Assembly: GCA_000611775.1 (NCBI GenBank)
Contig: KK106981.1
Span: 4,838,927 to 4,902,926, forward strand
Origin: Umbilicaria muhlenbergii
Taxonomy: Eukaryota; Ascomycota; Lecanoromycetes; Umbilicariales; Umbilicariaceae
Direction of reading: 5' to 3'
DNA: 64,000 nt
The notes below the pieces were generated by a model that had not been told where the DNA came from, made no database searches, and was given only the letters and a program-made list of their open reading frames with translations. The translations under genes were made by a program, and so were the position numbers. Positions within the stretch are counted from its first letter, which is position 1, and each line of letters starts with the position of its first letter. Shown here in pieces: positions 23,254 to 36,279 of the stretch.

Positions 23254-23899
23254 TCATCCTTCTTCAGACAGGAGGACTGTTCTCAGTTTTTATTTTAAAT
23301 CTTTCATCTTGACTGTCTCTTGAATTCTTTATTGATCATTATGTTGTTTTCATTCATCAGGTTCAGCTCTTCACCTGACTTATAAACATTTAATCAAACT
23401 TATAATCTCCTCAGTGACCCCGCCCTGTTCAGATAAGCATCATGATAATTTTTTACCTTTTGAGGTGACCTTATAAAGTCATCAGCATCATATTATTCAA
23501 AGTCTGAATCATATCATTCAGAGTCTGAATCATATCCCTCTCAAGTCACTTGATATTGCAAGACATTGTTGTGAATTCAGCTTGCTAGAATTTTTTTCAC
23601 TGTGTACTCAGGCTGATCATTAACTTCAGTCAGCAGCTCTGAGTCCTGAATTTAATTCAGCATTAAATTATTCACTGCCTTCCTTAAATGATCAGCATGA
23701 AAGATGTTGTTCATCTTCATGTGTTCAAGTAGCTTCAGAATGTAGAAGTGATTTTTCATGCTGAGAATTCAGTAAAGGCCTGCTGCTTAATGATTCAACT
23801 TTAAGTTAAGTCTTTCAGTGATTCAACTCTTTTAAGTAATGTAAACTCAGTCTCTGATGAAGAAGTTTAATTCTCTTCAGTGCTTATTTACTTGATCTG

Positions 23900-26800
23900 T
23901 CATTTTATTTTAAGCCTGTTTCAGGTTTTCCTTTGCTCATTTAATCATGTTATGAGTTTTAATAATGAAGGTCTGAGCTTCTTCTCTTGTCAGTTGCTCT
24001 CTTACAGTGTTTAAGAATTGCATTCACTCTTTTTAATAAAAGTGTAAATGAGGGGTCTGTCTCAGCTTTAACTCATAAGATGACATGCCTGTGAACTCAT
24101 GAGTGAGAATCACTTGAGCAAAGTTCATTATTAATAAAAAGTTGAATCAGTTGTCCTGAAAGTGATTCATGAAGGAATGAAGTTGTTGATTAATGTACTG
24201 ATTCAATACCTCAGTGCTTTCATTCATTTATGAGTGATATGCTGTTGAAAGCTTTTGCTTTACCCTCACAAGCTTGCAGAGTTCATTCATGAATGCTGAA
24301 ATAAATTGAGATCCTCAGTCTGACATTGCTGTCTCAGGTATTTCATAGATTCTTTAAATGTACTTATAATACAATTACACAGCTTGAGCTGCTGTAACTG
24401 TTTTTCAGCATGACAGCAAGAAGGCTCTTTTTTTAAAGTAATTAATAATGATAAATATGTTGTCAAAGCCTTTCTTGTCTCATGAGAAGGATTTAAAGTT
24501 GAATGAGATATGCTGTCAGCACTTATCTTCAATTAATAATAAATGAAGTAGGCCTGAGGTCTTGTTTCAAGGTACATGTGTTCAACAGCATGTTCAACAG
24601 TTTAAAACAAAAACTGAACAGTCATTTAACAGACTTGATCAGTAATATTGAATTAACAACAGCTTTGCCATCTTAATCTTGCCTGAGTGCATCATCACTG
24701 ATGTTGAATGAGCTTCATTAATCAAATGAGTCTGCAAAGTGTTCACATTCAGCATCATGAGCTTCTTAAATTGTGTAAGAAGGTTATCTTGAAGCTTTTA
24801 ATCTCATTTCTTCTTTCTTGTCATCTGATGATACTGATTCAGTGATTCATGAGAGTGATTGACTTGCAGGATCTGATTCATCAGCTGATAAAGATTTTTC
24901 ACTTATTCAGCCTCATTCAGTGAATCATTCTCAACATTCACTGACCCCTCATCTATTGCGGTTATCATGCAATTAAAATTCAGAAATAATTATGTTCATG
25001 CAGTGATGTTCTTTTCTTTCTGAGTAATCAACTTGTTATGTTTTCTTGTTAAAGCATCAACAACAACATTGACTGTTCCTGAGTAGTAAGTAATCTTGAA
25101 GTTGTAATTTATCACAATATCAGCTCATTTAACCTGCCATGAGTTGAGTAAGTGCTTGATGATGAAGTATTTCAACACTCAGTGATCTGTAATTGTGATA
25201 AAAGAGACTGCTTGTAAGTTTAATAACATGTCACATTATTCTTGAAGAGCTTTAACAACTGTTAGCATCTCTTTGTCATGAATCTCATATCACATTTCCT
25301 CAAGTGACATTGTCTTTGAGAAGTAAATTACAGATTTTCACTTATTATTTTTTTATTATTGAGTGAGCACTCCTGCAACAACTTTGCTGCTGATGTTCAT
25401 CTTCATTTGAGTTTTCAAATAAGATGAGTAGTGAGCTTAAACAGCATCTGATAACACAAGCTTTTTTGCCTTCTTAAAAGCTTGAATTTTCAGCTCTTTT
25501 AAGAGGTATCAGGCTCCTTTTGCAGTTAACTTTATCAACAGGTGTATGACTCAACCTCATTTTTTTAATGAGCAACAATAAAAGTTGCAGAATCTCAGGA
25601 AGAACTGAATTTCTTTAATTAATTTCAATAATGATTAGTTCTTAATGATGAAAACTTTGTCTGAGTTCATTGTGATACCTTCAATTCTGATGATGAAGCT
25701 CAGAAACTTGATAAATTAAATGCTGAACTTACTCTTTTTTATGTCTGCTTGTAAACTTGTTTTCTTAAGGTGTTGAAGCATCTTTTTAACTTGAGCATCA
25801 TGTTTCAATGAATCCTCTGAGTAGATCAAGATATCATTCACATAAGTTGTGCAGAAATCATTCACATAAGTTGTGCAGAAATCATTCAGATAATCAAATA
25901 AAATGTTGTTAATATACCTCTGAAAAAAGATAAGTCTGTTGCAAAGGCTGAAAGGTAAGACTTTATATTTATAGAATTTGTACCTCATCTGAAAGATGAT
26001 TAAATTCTTAATAAACTTTTTCATCTGTATTTGGTAGAACACCTGCTTAACATTTAGCTTAATAAAGATTTTTGCTTTAATCAGTCATGCTAAAGTCTCT
26101 TCAATTAAAGGCAAGAGGTACTTATTCTTCTTAATGATTACATTAAGTTTTCAGTAGTCAACATAAAAACATCACCCTTCTTCAGGTTTCTTCACAAAGA
26201 GAACTGATGAAGTGTAAGAAGCATCATTAAAAACTATAAAATTCTTTTTCAAGTGATCTTCAAAGTAAGCCTTAATCAACTTTAGCTGTTTCAGTGACAT
26301 ACTGTACAAAGAGCTTAAGGTCAGATTGTTTTCATCTTTTAAGATGATATCATGATTCACTTTTTCCTTATGTAAAGGCAGCTGATCTGATGTTATCTTG
26401 CTGAAAACCTTCACAAACTCTTAATACTGATGAGGTAATTTTTCCTTTACTTTTTAATTCAGCTTCACTTTATTCTGCAGCAGCAGACAGAGGTTTCTTC
26501 AGTTTTTTATTAAGTAATTAACCTCATGCAAGTTAATGACATTAATAACAACCTTTTCTCTTTTAACATTGCACAGGAAGTTTCCTGCTTTCAGAAGTAT
26601 AATATTCACTTCTTGATAAAAAGAAGATTTATGATTTTTTAATTTCTTCACATTCAATGAACTTTGACCTTCATTCATTGAATTACTCATGTGATTCATT
26701 AAATCTTCTTTTTTGTTTAATTGTTTTTTCATCTCATTGATGTTGACCTGCTGTTGAGCTTTTCATGTCTTTGATTATGCCTGTAACTGCAGGACTGACT

Positions 26801-28560
26801 TTTTTAACATTTATGAGTGAAAGTTGTTATCCTCTACCCTTCTGAGAATTTGAGTCAGTGTGATTGCCTCATGCAAATTATCATGTTGTTCAGTATCTGC
26901 TTGATGCTTTAATATGAGTTTCAGTAATTGAATCTCTCATCTTGACATTATCAAGTTCTTGCTTGCCTGATACTGAGCCTCCTCAGGTCAAATCAGCTTT
27001 TGATTGAAGTAATCAATTAAGATTTTAATCTTCTTGAATTATTTTCTTCTGATCAGAACATCATGCCTGCTGATGTTATAAAATAAAAAATGAGTAAAGA
27101 TTCATCTTCTGTCAATCACTAAGTTTGCTGTAAATGCTTTAAAGATCATCTCAGCATTTTAATTATTATATCTTGTTAAGAAAACTGACCTCTGTGCTGT
27201 TCTGATGTATAACTGCAGATGCTTTTTCACAAATTTAAAGTGCTTCTTGTGAATGAAAGTCTTCTCAGCAGCACTGATGTTTAACAGAGTTGTTATTCTC
27301 ATGATTAAGCTGTTAACTGCAAGTTGATAATCTCAGATTAATGATGATTTTCTTAAAATATTTAACATCTTCATCTTGCTTATCTTTGCTCTTTTCATTG
27401 ACTTTAGGGTGAAAACTTCACCTAGAGTAACTCATTTTCTGAATCTGAATAATCAGAGTTTACAGCCTTTGCCTCAGCTTTCTTTAACTTCTCAGGACAA
27501 TCCCTCATCAGATGTTTTTTCTTATTACAGATGTAACAAATTACATTAATCAACATTAACTTAATTACTTCTCATGTGATGACAGTGATTGTGATGATTA
27601 TCTTCTTTTTAAATTTAAAAGTTAATTGCTTTCTCTGCAGCTCCTGCTGATTCTTTTGTTTTTTAATTCTCTCATCAATCTTGATCAGGTCTCTTGTGAA
27701 CTGTTGAGTCTTTTTACAGTAAATGTCAAATGACATGTTCTCATCAGTGACATAAATTTCCATTTGAACTTAAAGTGAGTTATATAATTTATCATGAATT
27801 TTCTCTTTTCACTGATCTGTTGACATCTTTACTGAATTCATTAGCTGTAAGAATTCTGACTGAAACACATTAAAGTTTTTAAGATAAGACATCTTGAACT
27901 TCTTCAGCTGCTTTCATGTCTTCAAGTGATGATCTGAATTCTTAAAGATATTCTTCAGGCATTAAATAATCTTCTTCACATAAATCACTCTTTCTGACTG
28001 AGCCTTCAGTTATAAATAAAGATGTTCAGCAGCCTTGCTGTCAACTCATGTCTTGATGTAGGTCACTCTGACATGTTCAGCTTCATTTAAGTCTGACTGA
28101 TTGAATCAATCATCATTAATTCATAACTTGCTCTTCATCTGGTCATTTCATACCTGAAATGTGAGCTTAAGATCATCATTTAAAATTGATGAATTTGAAA
28201 GCTTCACTGAATGCTTCTTCATTGCATCACTCATGTTTAATTTAAGTGTGCCTTCTCTTGACCTCTCTGCTTCAGAGTTGTTAAGTCATCAGATTAACTT
28301 CAACACATCTTGTTTTAATTCTTGTTTCTCAGTTGTTAACTTCTTTATTTAAGAGTTCTTTTAATTATTCTGTTCTTTTAAATTCTGAATCTGTGCCTTG
28401 TAGAAATCTCTCTGATTTAATGTCTTCAACACTAAATGACAGGTGTTCTCTGAATCATGTGTTATTCATCATTATAAATTTTCAGAAGTCACCTCACCTC
28501 AAGAATTCATCTTCATGATGTTTATTATTTTTAATCTCTCATGATCATCTGACTGTCCTT
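23900..28560 (-). pseudogene. Gypsy-H gag-pol remains
   Basis: On the minus strand from right to left: gag (about 28560-26800) with a Cys-containing knuckle remnant near 27500-27540; a protease-linker piece at 26732-26499; an RT N-terminal piece at 26414-26172 (PLHKEKVNHDIILKDENN, then VLFVKKPEEG); the RT palm at 26042-25716 with VLPFSLCNR and the catalytic VNDILIYSED; RNase H near 25330-25100; and integrase at about 24900-23900. RT before integrase marks Ty3/Gypsy. The block 23254-23900 is 3' sequence in which no chromodomain could be made out. Broken in many places. Confidence 0.75.
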
Positions 28561-28998
28561 CAGTCAAGAATAATTTTTTAAATTAAGAAGAGATTCCTCC
28601 CTTTTAATGTGATTTAATCATGATTTCTTCAGTACTTCAGACACTTACTTTTAATGCTGAGATTATTCAGTTTAGAACCTTGCTCTTTCAATTATCTCTA
28701 CTGCAGTTATCTGTGTTTATAAATAAATCTTTTCATTTACTGACTTCTCACAGTTACCTGTCACTGTGACAGAGTACTTCTTGATCATTTGTTGTTTACT
28801 TCTCACAGGACTTGAGAATTGATTGTTAATAATTAATTAATGAATTTAAAATGTTTTAAGAACCTCCTGATCACTCAGTAAACTGTGAGTTGAGATGTTT
28901 AATGATGTCAAGGAAAAATTTTTTATCAACACATGCATTTGTCTCACTGGTATTTTGTCACCTTCAGAGGTTAAAAGAATGAGGTGATACTTTTTTAA

Positions 28999-29205
28999 TG
29001 TTACAGTTAATTATTTCACTTCATAAGCAGGTTTAAAACTGTTGCAAGAAGTGAGTTATTTAAATTTAAAAAAGTACAAAGAAGGAAGCAGTCTTGTGAG
29101 TGCAGTCATGACATAAATATCAGGGTGCTAAGACACACTAATCTCAATTTAATTTAACATCAGGTAGTTCAATATTCATCAGTGTTAATTAATCATGTCA
29201 TAACA
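28999..29205 (-). repeat. 5' LTR of Gypsy-H (right in window)
   Basis: 207 bp, the same length as the left copy, followed by the CTTTT target copy. Confidence 0.9.
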
Positions 29206-29210
29206 CTTTT

Positions 29211-32200
29211 GTTGAGCTGTTAAACTCACCTTTGTCTGCATAATATCACTCATTATCATGATCAATTTCATATCATTTAACCTTGTATTGAAGCCTGTCA
29301 TGATATCATTTCAAGTTAAAAATGTCATCAACTTTTTAATGCTCCTCCTCATCTTCTGTTATAATAAAAGTCAATGAAGGTGTCTGCTGACCTGACAGAG
29401 GATCATTGACAGCTGAATGAAACAACTTTAAATTGAAGACATTGTGAATTCACATTATAACAGGAAGCTTCAGTTGATAGAAGATTTTAACATGTTGAAT
29501 AATTTAAAATGACCTCAGCTGCTTATTCTTTAAGTCTTAACTAAACTTTGTTGTCTTGATATTTTGACTTGATAGTCACACTCAGTCTTTAACTTTATAA
29601 TCAACATTTTTTTAATGTTTATCTGCTTGCACCTTCATAGATTCCCTGCTCTTTTTTAACTGCTGTTTACTGAAATCAAGAATTTCTTACATGTGAGTTG
29701 TTATGTCCTCTGCTTTCACTGACTGAAGTTGTTCACGTGTGAATTCATATGTAGTAGTGTCAGGGTTGAAACTCATACATGAGTGAAAATCTTTATTGAG
29801 GTAAAAAGGTGAGAGTGAGATCACTGAGAAGCAATTATTATTATCACTGAACTCAATCATAAGTCATCACTTCACTCAGTCATCTTGCATGTAGTTGTAA
29901 TATGTTCAGAGGCTTCATTTAACATCTTGATTAATCTGTTCAGTTTGGCCATCTGTCTCTGAGTGATAAGTGATTGATAGGTTAGTCTTAATTTTCAGAC
30001 ATTTACACATACTTCATCATAAGTTTGAAATAAACTGAGGGCCTCAGTCTAAAGTAATAAAGCTGAGCAGATCATGTAAGTGATAAATGTTTTATAACAT
30101 AAATCACATTAACTTCTCTGTTGAGGTTTCTTCATTCTTTGAATGATAAAGAACATAATACCTTTTCTTAAATAACCTGTTAATGATGATGCAGATGGTG
30201 TTATAGCCCTTTAATATTAACAATTTAATTATAAAGTTTATGATAATGTCTTGCCAGCATTGCTGTGAAATAAGCAGAGGAATTAGCAGTTCATTAAGAG
30301 CATCACATGAAGATTTACTGTGTTGACAATGATGACAGTTTTAAATGTATTGCTTGACAGTGCTCACATGATCAGGTCAGTAATAATGCTGATGAATAAA
30401 TTTCACTGTTCAATTTATGCCTGAATGTTCAGAAGATGACTGATCATGTATTTTTTAAAAAAGCTCAGTATGTAGAGACTCAAGTACTCATAAAAGGTTA
30501 TTTTTAAATAAAGTGTCATCTACTACCTGACATTCATGAAGGTGAGTATCATGTAGCTTAATGACATTCTTCATTATGATTGAATGATATTCACTGCATA
30601 ATTCATTTATCTTGTTGATTATATAAACCTGCTTAAAAAGACCTTCTTCACTTCTCTGACTCAGATTTTCACACAGTTTGAAGTAAAAAGAGTTTAATAC
30701 ATCAGGTTTTTATCCTCAGAGTTGAATATTCAAGTAAAGGTGTCAACTTTATCATTAATCTTACTCAGTTGAAAGATCACCTGAAAGTTGAATTTTAACA
30801 AAATGTTTAAATATTTGATCTGTCAACATGTCAACTTCTTATTCTTCATAAAGATCTTCAAAGCCTAATGATCAGTGAAGACTTATATAAGCAAATTAAT
30901 GTGTTCAAGTTCAGGATATCAGTGTTCAAAACAGCAAATAATGATCAGCAGTTTTTTATCATAAATGTGATAATTGCACTCTGCTGAGATCATGCTCTTA
31001 TTATAGAATGTCATCAGGTGAAGAACTTCCTCATTGTCATATTAAGAGAGAATTTCATTTATCACAAGGTCAGAGACATCTGTCTTTAATATGACTTAAC
31101 AGTTGAGGTTAAAATGCTTTAATACTGAAACTTTTATCATGATCTGTTTGAGGTTCTGAAACACCTTGAAGTAATCTTCAGTTTATGCAAAGAGGACCTC
31201 TTTTCTAGTAAGAGCAATGAGAGATTTAATAATCTTGAAGAAGTCTCATATAAATTGATGATAAAAGTTAATAAAGCTTATGAAGCCTTGAATCTCTTTG
31301 AGGTTGATTGATTTAACTCAGTTTATGACTGCTTTAATTTTCTGAGAATTCATTCATAGGCTTTCTTCAAAGATAATGATCCTCAAAAAGACTGTCTCTG
31401 AGACATTAAATTCACACTTTTTTATGTCAATCTGTAGATCAGCTTCTTGAAGATGTTGAAGCATTTATTTAACATGATGATTATGCTCCTTTCAGGTCTT
31501 GCTGTAGATGAAAATGTCATTCAGATAAGCTTAACAGAAGTCATTAAGAAAGTCTCATAAAGTATCATTAATATACTGCTAAAAGGTACTCAGCCTGTTG
31601 ATTAATTTAAATGATAGAACTCAGTATTTGTAGAAGCTTAATGCAGTGATGAACATGATTAAGTTCTCACTGTCTGAATGCATATGCAGCTTATTGAAGG
31701 CAGTGATTATGTTTAAACAGGTTAAATGTTTGCATCTGAGAATCTTTTTTATGACCTCTTTTATTAATGAAAGAGGGTATCAGTTTTATTTAATGAAGAC
31801 ATTAAACTTCTGATAATTCATGCAGAATTATAAGTCATCATTCATCTTCAAAGTGAACAACACTGATGAGGAATATGCTGCTTTGCTGAGAGTAATGAAA
31901 TCTTTGAAGAGGTTCTCATTAAGGTATTTCTTGATTTTTTGAAGCTTGTAAAGTGACATGTGATAATCTTGACTTTGAGGTGAAGCAGCGTCACTCATCA
32001 GCTCAATTTTGTGATTATAAAAATGATGAGGTGAGAGCTTGCTGACTTAAGAGTAATTAAAAACATCAAGGTACTCATGATACTTTGAAGACAACTTCTG
32101 ATGTATCTTCTTCAGATGTTCAGAGGTGTTCACTTTTAAACTTATTTCCTCTGAATGACACTCTTAATTCAACATCAGTTGTCTGTTAATGTCTTTCATT

Positions 32201-34480
32201 AATATAATGAATATGTGTACCTCCTCTTGATGAGTTAACACTGCATATGAAGCTGCTCTCACACTGTGAACAGAGAATGCATCATCATCAGCAGTCAGAG
32301 AAGATTGAGACAAGATTTTAAAAGTTGTCTGAATGATTCAAGAAATCATTCAGGAAGGTGAGGTGAAAGGCAGAAGTAAAGAAGTAAAATATTCAGTAAA
32401 AGTTAAACATTCTTCTTCTGCCTCTGCCTTTTCTGTAAATGAGGAAGGGATATTTTCTTTAAAGATAATGAAGTCATTCTTCAGATTCAGAAGGAGCTGA
32501 TTTCAGTTCATTCATGATTTTCTTAAAATGATGTCATGCTACCTCAGATTTATTATCAATATAAAAACAGTAATCTTCTTATGCTTCTTCAAATGTAGAT
32601 CAGAATAAATGACATGAATGATTTTCTCTTTAATGAGGTTCTCATTGAACTCATGTATGTTTTTCAATTTAAATAATGAAACCAGCTCTAGCCTGAGCCT
32701 GTCACAGATCATGAAAATCAATTGAGTGTAAATAAGAGAATATGCTGTACAATCAGTGTTTATCAATGCTTGAAAGGGTATGAGAAAGCCTTGAGAGTAA
32801 AGAGAGCAGGCTGTAATGAACAGTCATAATGTGAAGAGCTCAGAGTCATCATTTAAATCATTTAAAACATTTAAATAATGTTTGTTGAGGTTCAACAAAG
32901 AGTTCATGCTGCACAGGGAAATTAATTCACCCTTAATCATGATTTTAATAGAGGTCATATATTTTCTGACTCAGAATTAAAGTCATCATAGTCAACATAA
33001 ACCTCACTGACAGACTCATCATGTTTAAAGAAAGAAGACAGTTGTTGAACATGCTGAGAGCATTCACTGACAAGATGCTTAAAGTGATGATAAATATAAC
33101 AATTCTCATCTTTCTCATCAGTCAGATGTTGTGAATCAGTTGATGTTCTTTGAACATTTAAACTGTTTGAACTGTTCAGAGGTGTGATGAAATGCATTAT
33201 GAGCTGAGTAACAGGCATCTTAAATGTGACTCATTTATACTTCTTTAAGCAGTCTGCTACAGCACTGATGTTGACATCTTTTTAATTCTTCACTGCTTGA
33301 GCAGCACATTGTTCATTGTTTAAGTGTATGAGGTAAGTCTTCATGATTAATAATGAATCAAGCTGAATCATTTGAGATGACAGAGAGGCTTGAAGATGCA
33401 GAGAGATCTTGTCTTTAAAATCATTTATACATTGAGTCTCATCATACTCAAGGAAGGTGAAAAGGTGATGAAACTTAATGTAGAAGTCTGAAAATCACTT
33501 TAATCCTTAAATAAGTTTAATATAAGCTTGACAGTAATTCCTCTGTTTATCTGAGTCTTCATAAATCTCTCTCAAGTCCTTCAAGATTTCATTCATGTTA
33601 TGATAGAGGTCTGTGACTGAGAGTTCATATGATGAATGAAACTTAATGTGTTGAGCAACTTTCCTGCTCAATCAAGACAACATGTACCTCATATGAGTAA
33701 TCTCAGTTGAGTAATGATCTTCATTGATGCTTAATTTAATCTTTATCTTGCTTACTCAATCCTCTCACGTGAGCTCAAAATCATCATTTAAAAGAGAAGA
33801 ATCAGGAAGCTTCTTTAAACACTTATCATCATTTAAACTGTTTAAAATATTTAAAGAATAAGTGCTTTCTTAATCTGTTCATCAGCATTCCTTCAGAAGC
33901 TGATATTTAATGTTGAAAGTAATGAAGTTGATTTTCAGAGAGATCACATGATCTTGCTGTTCAGTGATGATATTCATAAAATTATTCTTTTTAATCAATA
34001 AGTCATGAACATTTTCATTAACTGTCATGCTCAAGTCTCTCTGCTCTCAGAGAGTGTTAAATGTTTTTAAAAACTGCTCTGATTTCACCTCTGCTCAACA
34101 CTGAAGTTGTTTCACATTGATGATATTATAAGAGGTTTCAGCATCATCTTCATCAGTTCATTCATGATGTCATGCAGTTAAAATAAAATACTTTCTTGCC
34201 TTTCTGCTCTTCTTGAGTTCTCTGAGAGCTGCATTCAGTTTAAGGTAAATCATTTTCACACTGAGAAGAGCTTCTTCTGCTTCATCTCTCTGCTCATGTT
34301 AATGAGATGAACTTGCCTCAGCAGCCTTTTCTTTCTGAGTTTAACTCAATGAAATCATACTCTCTTTTGTCATATTAATGATGATGTGTTAAAGATGTTG
34401 ATCTTGCAGTGTTCTGTGTTTAATGCCTTTCTTGACCTCTGTTTAATGTTTGATTCAGTGTGTTGTTTGAACAGTTCAGT
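29211..34480 (-). pseudogene. Gypsy-I gag-pol remains
   Basis: From right to left on the minus strand: gag (about 34150-33240), with a zinc knuckle CYIYHHFKHLVSEC near 33105-33060 in a frame at 33218-32955; protease at 32766-32539 (NTDCTAYSLIYTQ, from a DTGC-type active site); RT at about 31900-31270 with AYLNDIFIYS near 31510; RNase H near 31100-30750; and integrase at about 30650-29650. The SH3-like/chromodomain end is near 29500-29211. Gypsy-J carries the gag and leader part again, giving an independent copy of that stretch. Many breaks. Confidence 0.72.
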
Positions 34481-34867
34481 GATTTCTTTTAATTTGAAGT
34501 GCTGTCCCTTTTGAGATCTTTATGAGGGGTTCAGCTCAGTGATTTCTTTTGATTCAGCTCTTTCACAAGAGCAAGATGAATGCAGGTTATTTAAATTCAA
34601 CTTGACTGCTTCATGAGCATTTAGTGATAATGATGACTGCACACTTATCATAGCAGGTTCTTTTGACTTGACTGCTTCATGAGCTTTCAGGTTTTCATAT
34701 GACTTGAGTAAACTGATACACTTTTGTATGACTTGAAAGGTGTAGTTACAGAGGTTGTGTTATTGATGTTTTTCAGAGTCATCAACACACACAACTCAAT
34801 GCCTTTCTGAACAGGTTATTTCAGTTTGACTGTCTCATGAACATAAAGAGAATGAGAATTAATTTAA
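34481..34867 (-). other. 5' leader of Gypsy-I (untranslated)
   Basis: Non-coding leader between the 5' LTR and gag on the minus strand. The block from 34551 is shared with Gypsy-J (continuing at 50160-50474). GATTCAGCTCTTTCACAAGA at 34551-34570 is the uninterrupted version of the site where Gypsy-D inserted in Gypsy-J. Confidence 0.65.
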
Positions 34868-35038
34868 TATCAGAATCATGCAGAGCTCATCATGCAGATA
34901 TGATGATCAAGAGATTAATTTTAAAGAGTCATTAAGTGATGAGCAAAACTACATATGTGAGTGTTGCAGAATTAATTAAACATGCTAGGCTCAATCAGAA
35001 ACTAGTGTAGATTGCTTAATCTTATCATGTTTTTAACA
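34868..35038 (-). repeat. LTR (b) of the Gypsy I/J family
   Basis: 171 bp, same family and length as (a) and (c). Its right neighbour TTTAT (35039-35043) is Gypsy-J gag sequence. Confidence 0.88.
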
Positions 35039-35674
35039 TTTATTAAGATTCAATGAAGGGTTCATGCTGCACAGAGAAACTAATTCACTCTTAATCATGA
35101 CTTTAATAAAGGTCATTCATTTTCTGACTCAGAATTAAAGTCATTATAATCAACATGAACTTCACTGACAGACTCATCACATCTGAAGGAAGAAGATGAT
35201 GATCAGACACATTAAAAACATTCACTGACAGAGTGCTTAAAGTGATAATAAATATAACAGTTCTCATTCTTCTCATCAGTTAAATGTTGTGAATCAATTG
35301 AGGTTCTTTGATTGTTCAAACTGTTTGAACTGTTCAGAGGTGTGATGAAATGCATCATGAGCTGAGTGACAGGCACCTTAAATGTAACTCATTTATATCT
35401 CTTTGAGTAATTTGTTATGATATTAATGTTAACATCTTTTCAGTTCTTCACTGCTCTGACTGAATGCTGTTCATTATCAAGGCGTATCAGATAGTTCTTC
35501 ATAACAGATAAAAACACTGACTGAATTATTTAAAAAGTTAAAGCAGACTGAAGATGAGTGAATATCTTGTCATGAAAATTATTCATGCATTGAATCTCAT
35601 CATAATTCAGGAAGGTTGAAAGACAGTGAAATTTAATAAAAAAGTCTGAGAATCTTGCTGTTTTTTAAGTAAAT

Positions 35675-35761
35675 AACAAATATCTCCTGAGTATCCTCTT
35701 TTTCTTTTTCTTTTCAGAGAGTACCTCTTTTTGACTGTATATCACGGGAGTACCCCCCCTC
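35675..35761 (+). repeat. Left TIR of the MULE
   Basis: Begins AACAAATATCTCCTGAGTAT and runs to the C-run CACGGGAGTACCCCCC. Mirrored at 39434-39515, with differences that are mostly transitions plus a short length change. Confidence 0.88.
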
Positions 35762-35805
35762 AATTAATGAAGTTATATCAGAGGAATTACCTCTTCTCTC
35801 TCTTT

Positions 35806-36025
35806 GAATTAAACCTCACTGTCACTCTCACTAGTCCTGTTTATAAAAAGAATATATCATGAGAGTTAAGCTCTTTTCTTTAAATTAAACTCTGTAATCA
35901 CTGCTGTTAATTCATGAAGCCTGTCTCTTCCTCAGGTTAAACCTCACAGTCATTGCTGTTAATTCATGAAGTCTGCTTCACTTTTAAATTAAACCTCACA
36001 GTCACTGCTGCTAGTTCATGAAGCT
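35806..36025. repeat. Subterminal repeats of the MULE, period about 54 bp
   Basis: About four imperfect units of the form TTAAACCTCACAGTCACTGC followed by TGTTAATTCATGAAG, starting near 35810, 35883, 35938 and 35990. Such subterminal arrays are often transposase-binding regions in DNA transposons; that role is inferred. Confidence 0.65.
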
Positions 36026-36279
36026 TACACTTGATAAACTCTCATTTCTCTCAACTTTTTTATTTTCACTAAACTCACCTTCTTACTGAAAATTAAGCTT
36101 TCAGAACAATCTCAGTTGACAATCATAATGTCTCTCATGATCTTAAATGTTTCAATTGCTGTGAGAATCACATTTCCCTTCATGATTGAAACTTAAATGA
36201 TTGTGAATTAATAAGTTATTGATTGACAGGAGTTCTATAAGTTCATAAAGTATAAATCATAAGTATTAATTTGTAGAAA

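Larger units (their letters stand above)
23047..29205 (-). mobile_element. Gypsy-H: full-length Gypsy fossil inserted in Gypsy-I
   Basis: 207-bp LTRs at 23047-23253 and 28999-29205 (TGTTACAGTTAATTATTTCA...TAACA) are flanked by a perfect CTTTT duplication at 23042-23046 and 29206-29210. The 6159-bp element is oriented on the minus strand. LTR-to-LTR structure is complete, while coding is degraded with many breaks. The LTR copies differ mainly by transitions. Confidence 0.9.
22670..35038 (-). mobile_element. Gypsy-I: LTR retrotransposon fossil, full set of domains, hosting Gypsy-H
   Basis: Bounded by 171-bp LTRs at 22670-22840 and 34868-35038, both ending TTTTTAACA or CTTTTAACA on the plus strand. 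Read on the minus strand, the order from right to left is 5' leader, gag, zinc knuckle, protease, RT, RNase H, integrase and 3' end, with a purine tract (AGAGAAGAGAGTAA, complement of 22841-22854) at the 3' LTR. Gypsy-H (23047-29205) sits near the 3' end. The left LTR is flanked by ATTAT, which belongs to the outer insertion, while the right LTR runs straight into a second copy of the same family (Gypsy-J). The two flanks of Gypsy-I therefore do not match each other, best explained by recombination between LTRs. Heavily degraded. Confidence 0.75.

Noticed and set aside
28161-28518. Two plus-strand frames of 61-63 codons
   Set aside because: They lie antisense to the gag region of Gypsy-H and show no recognisable motif; Ser/Phe richness follows from base bias.
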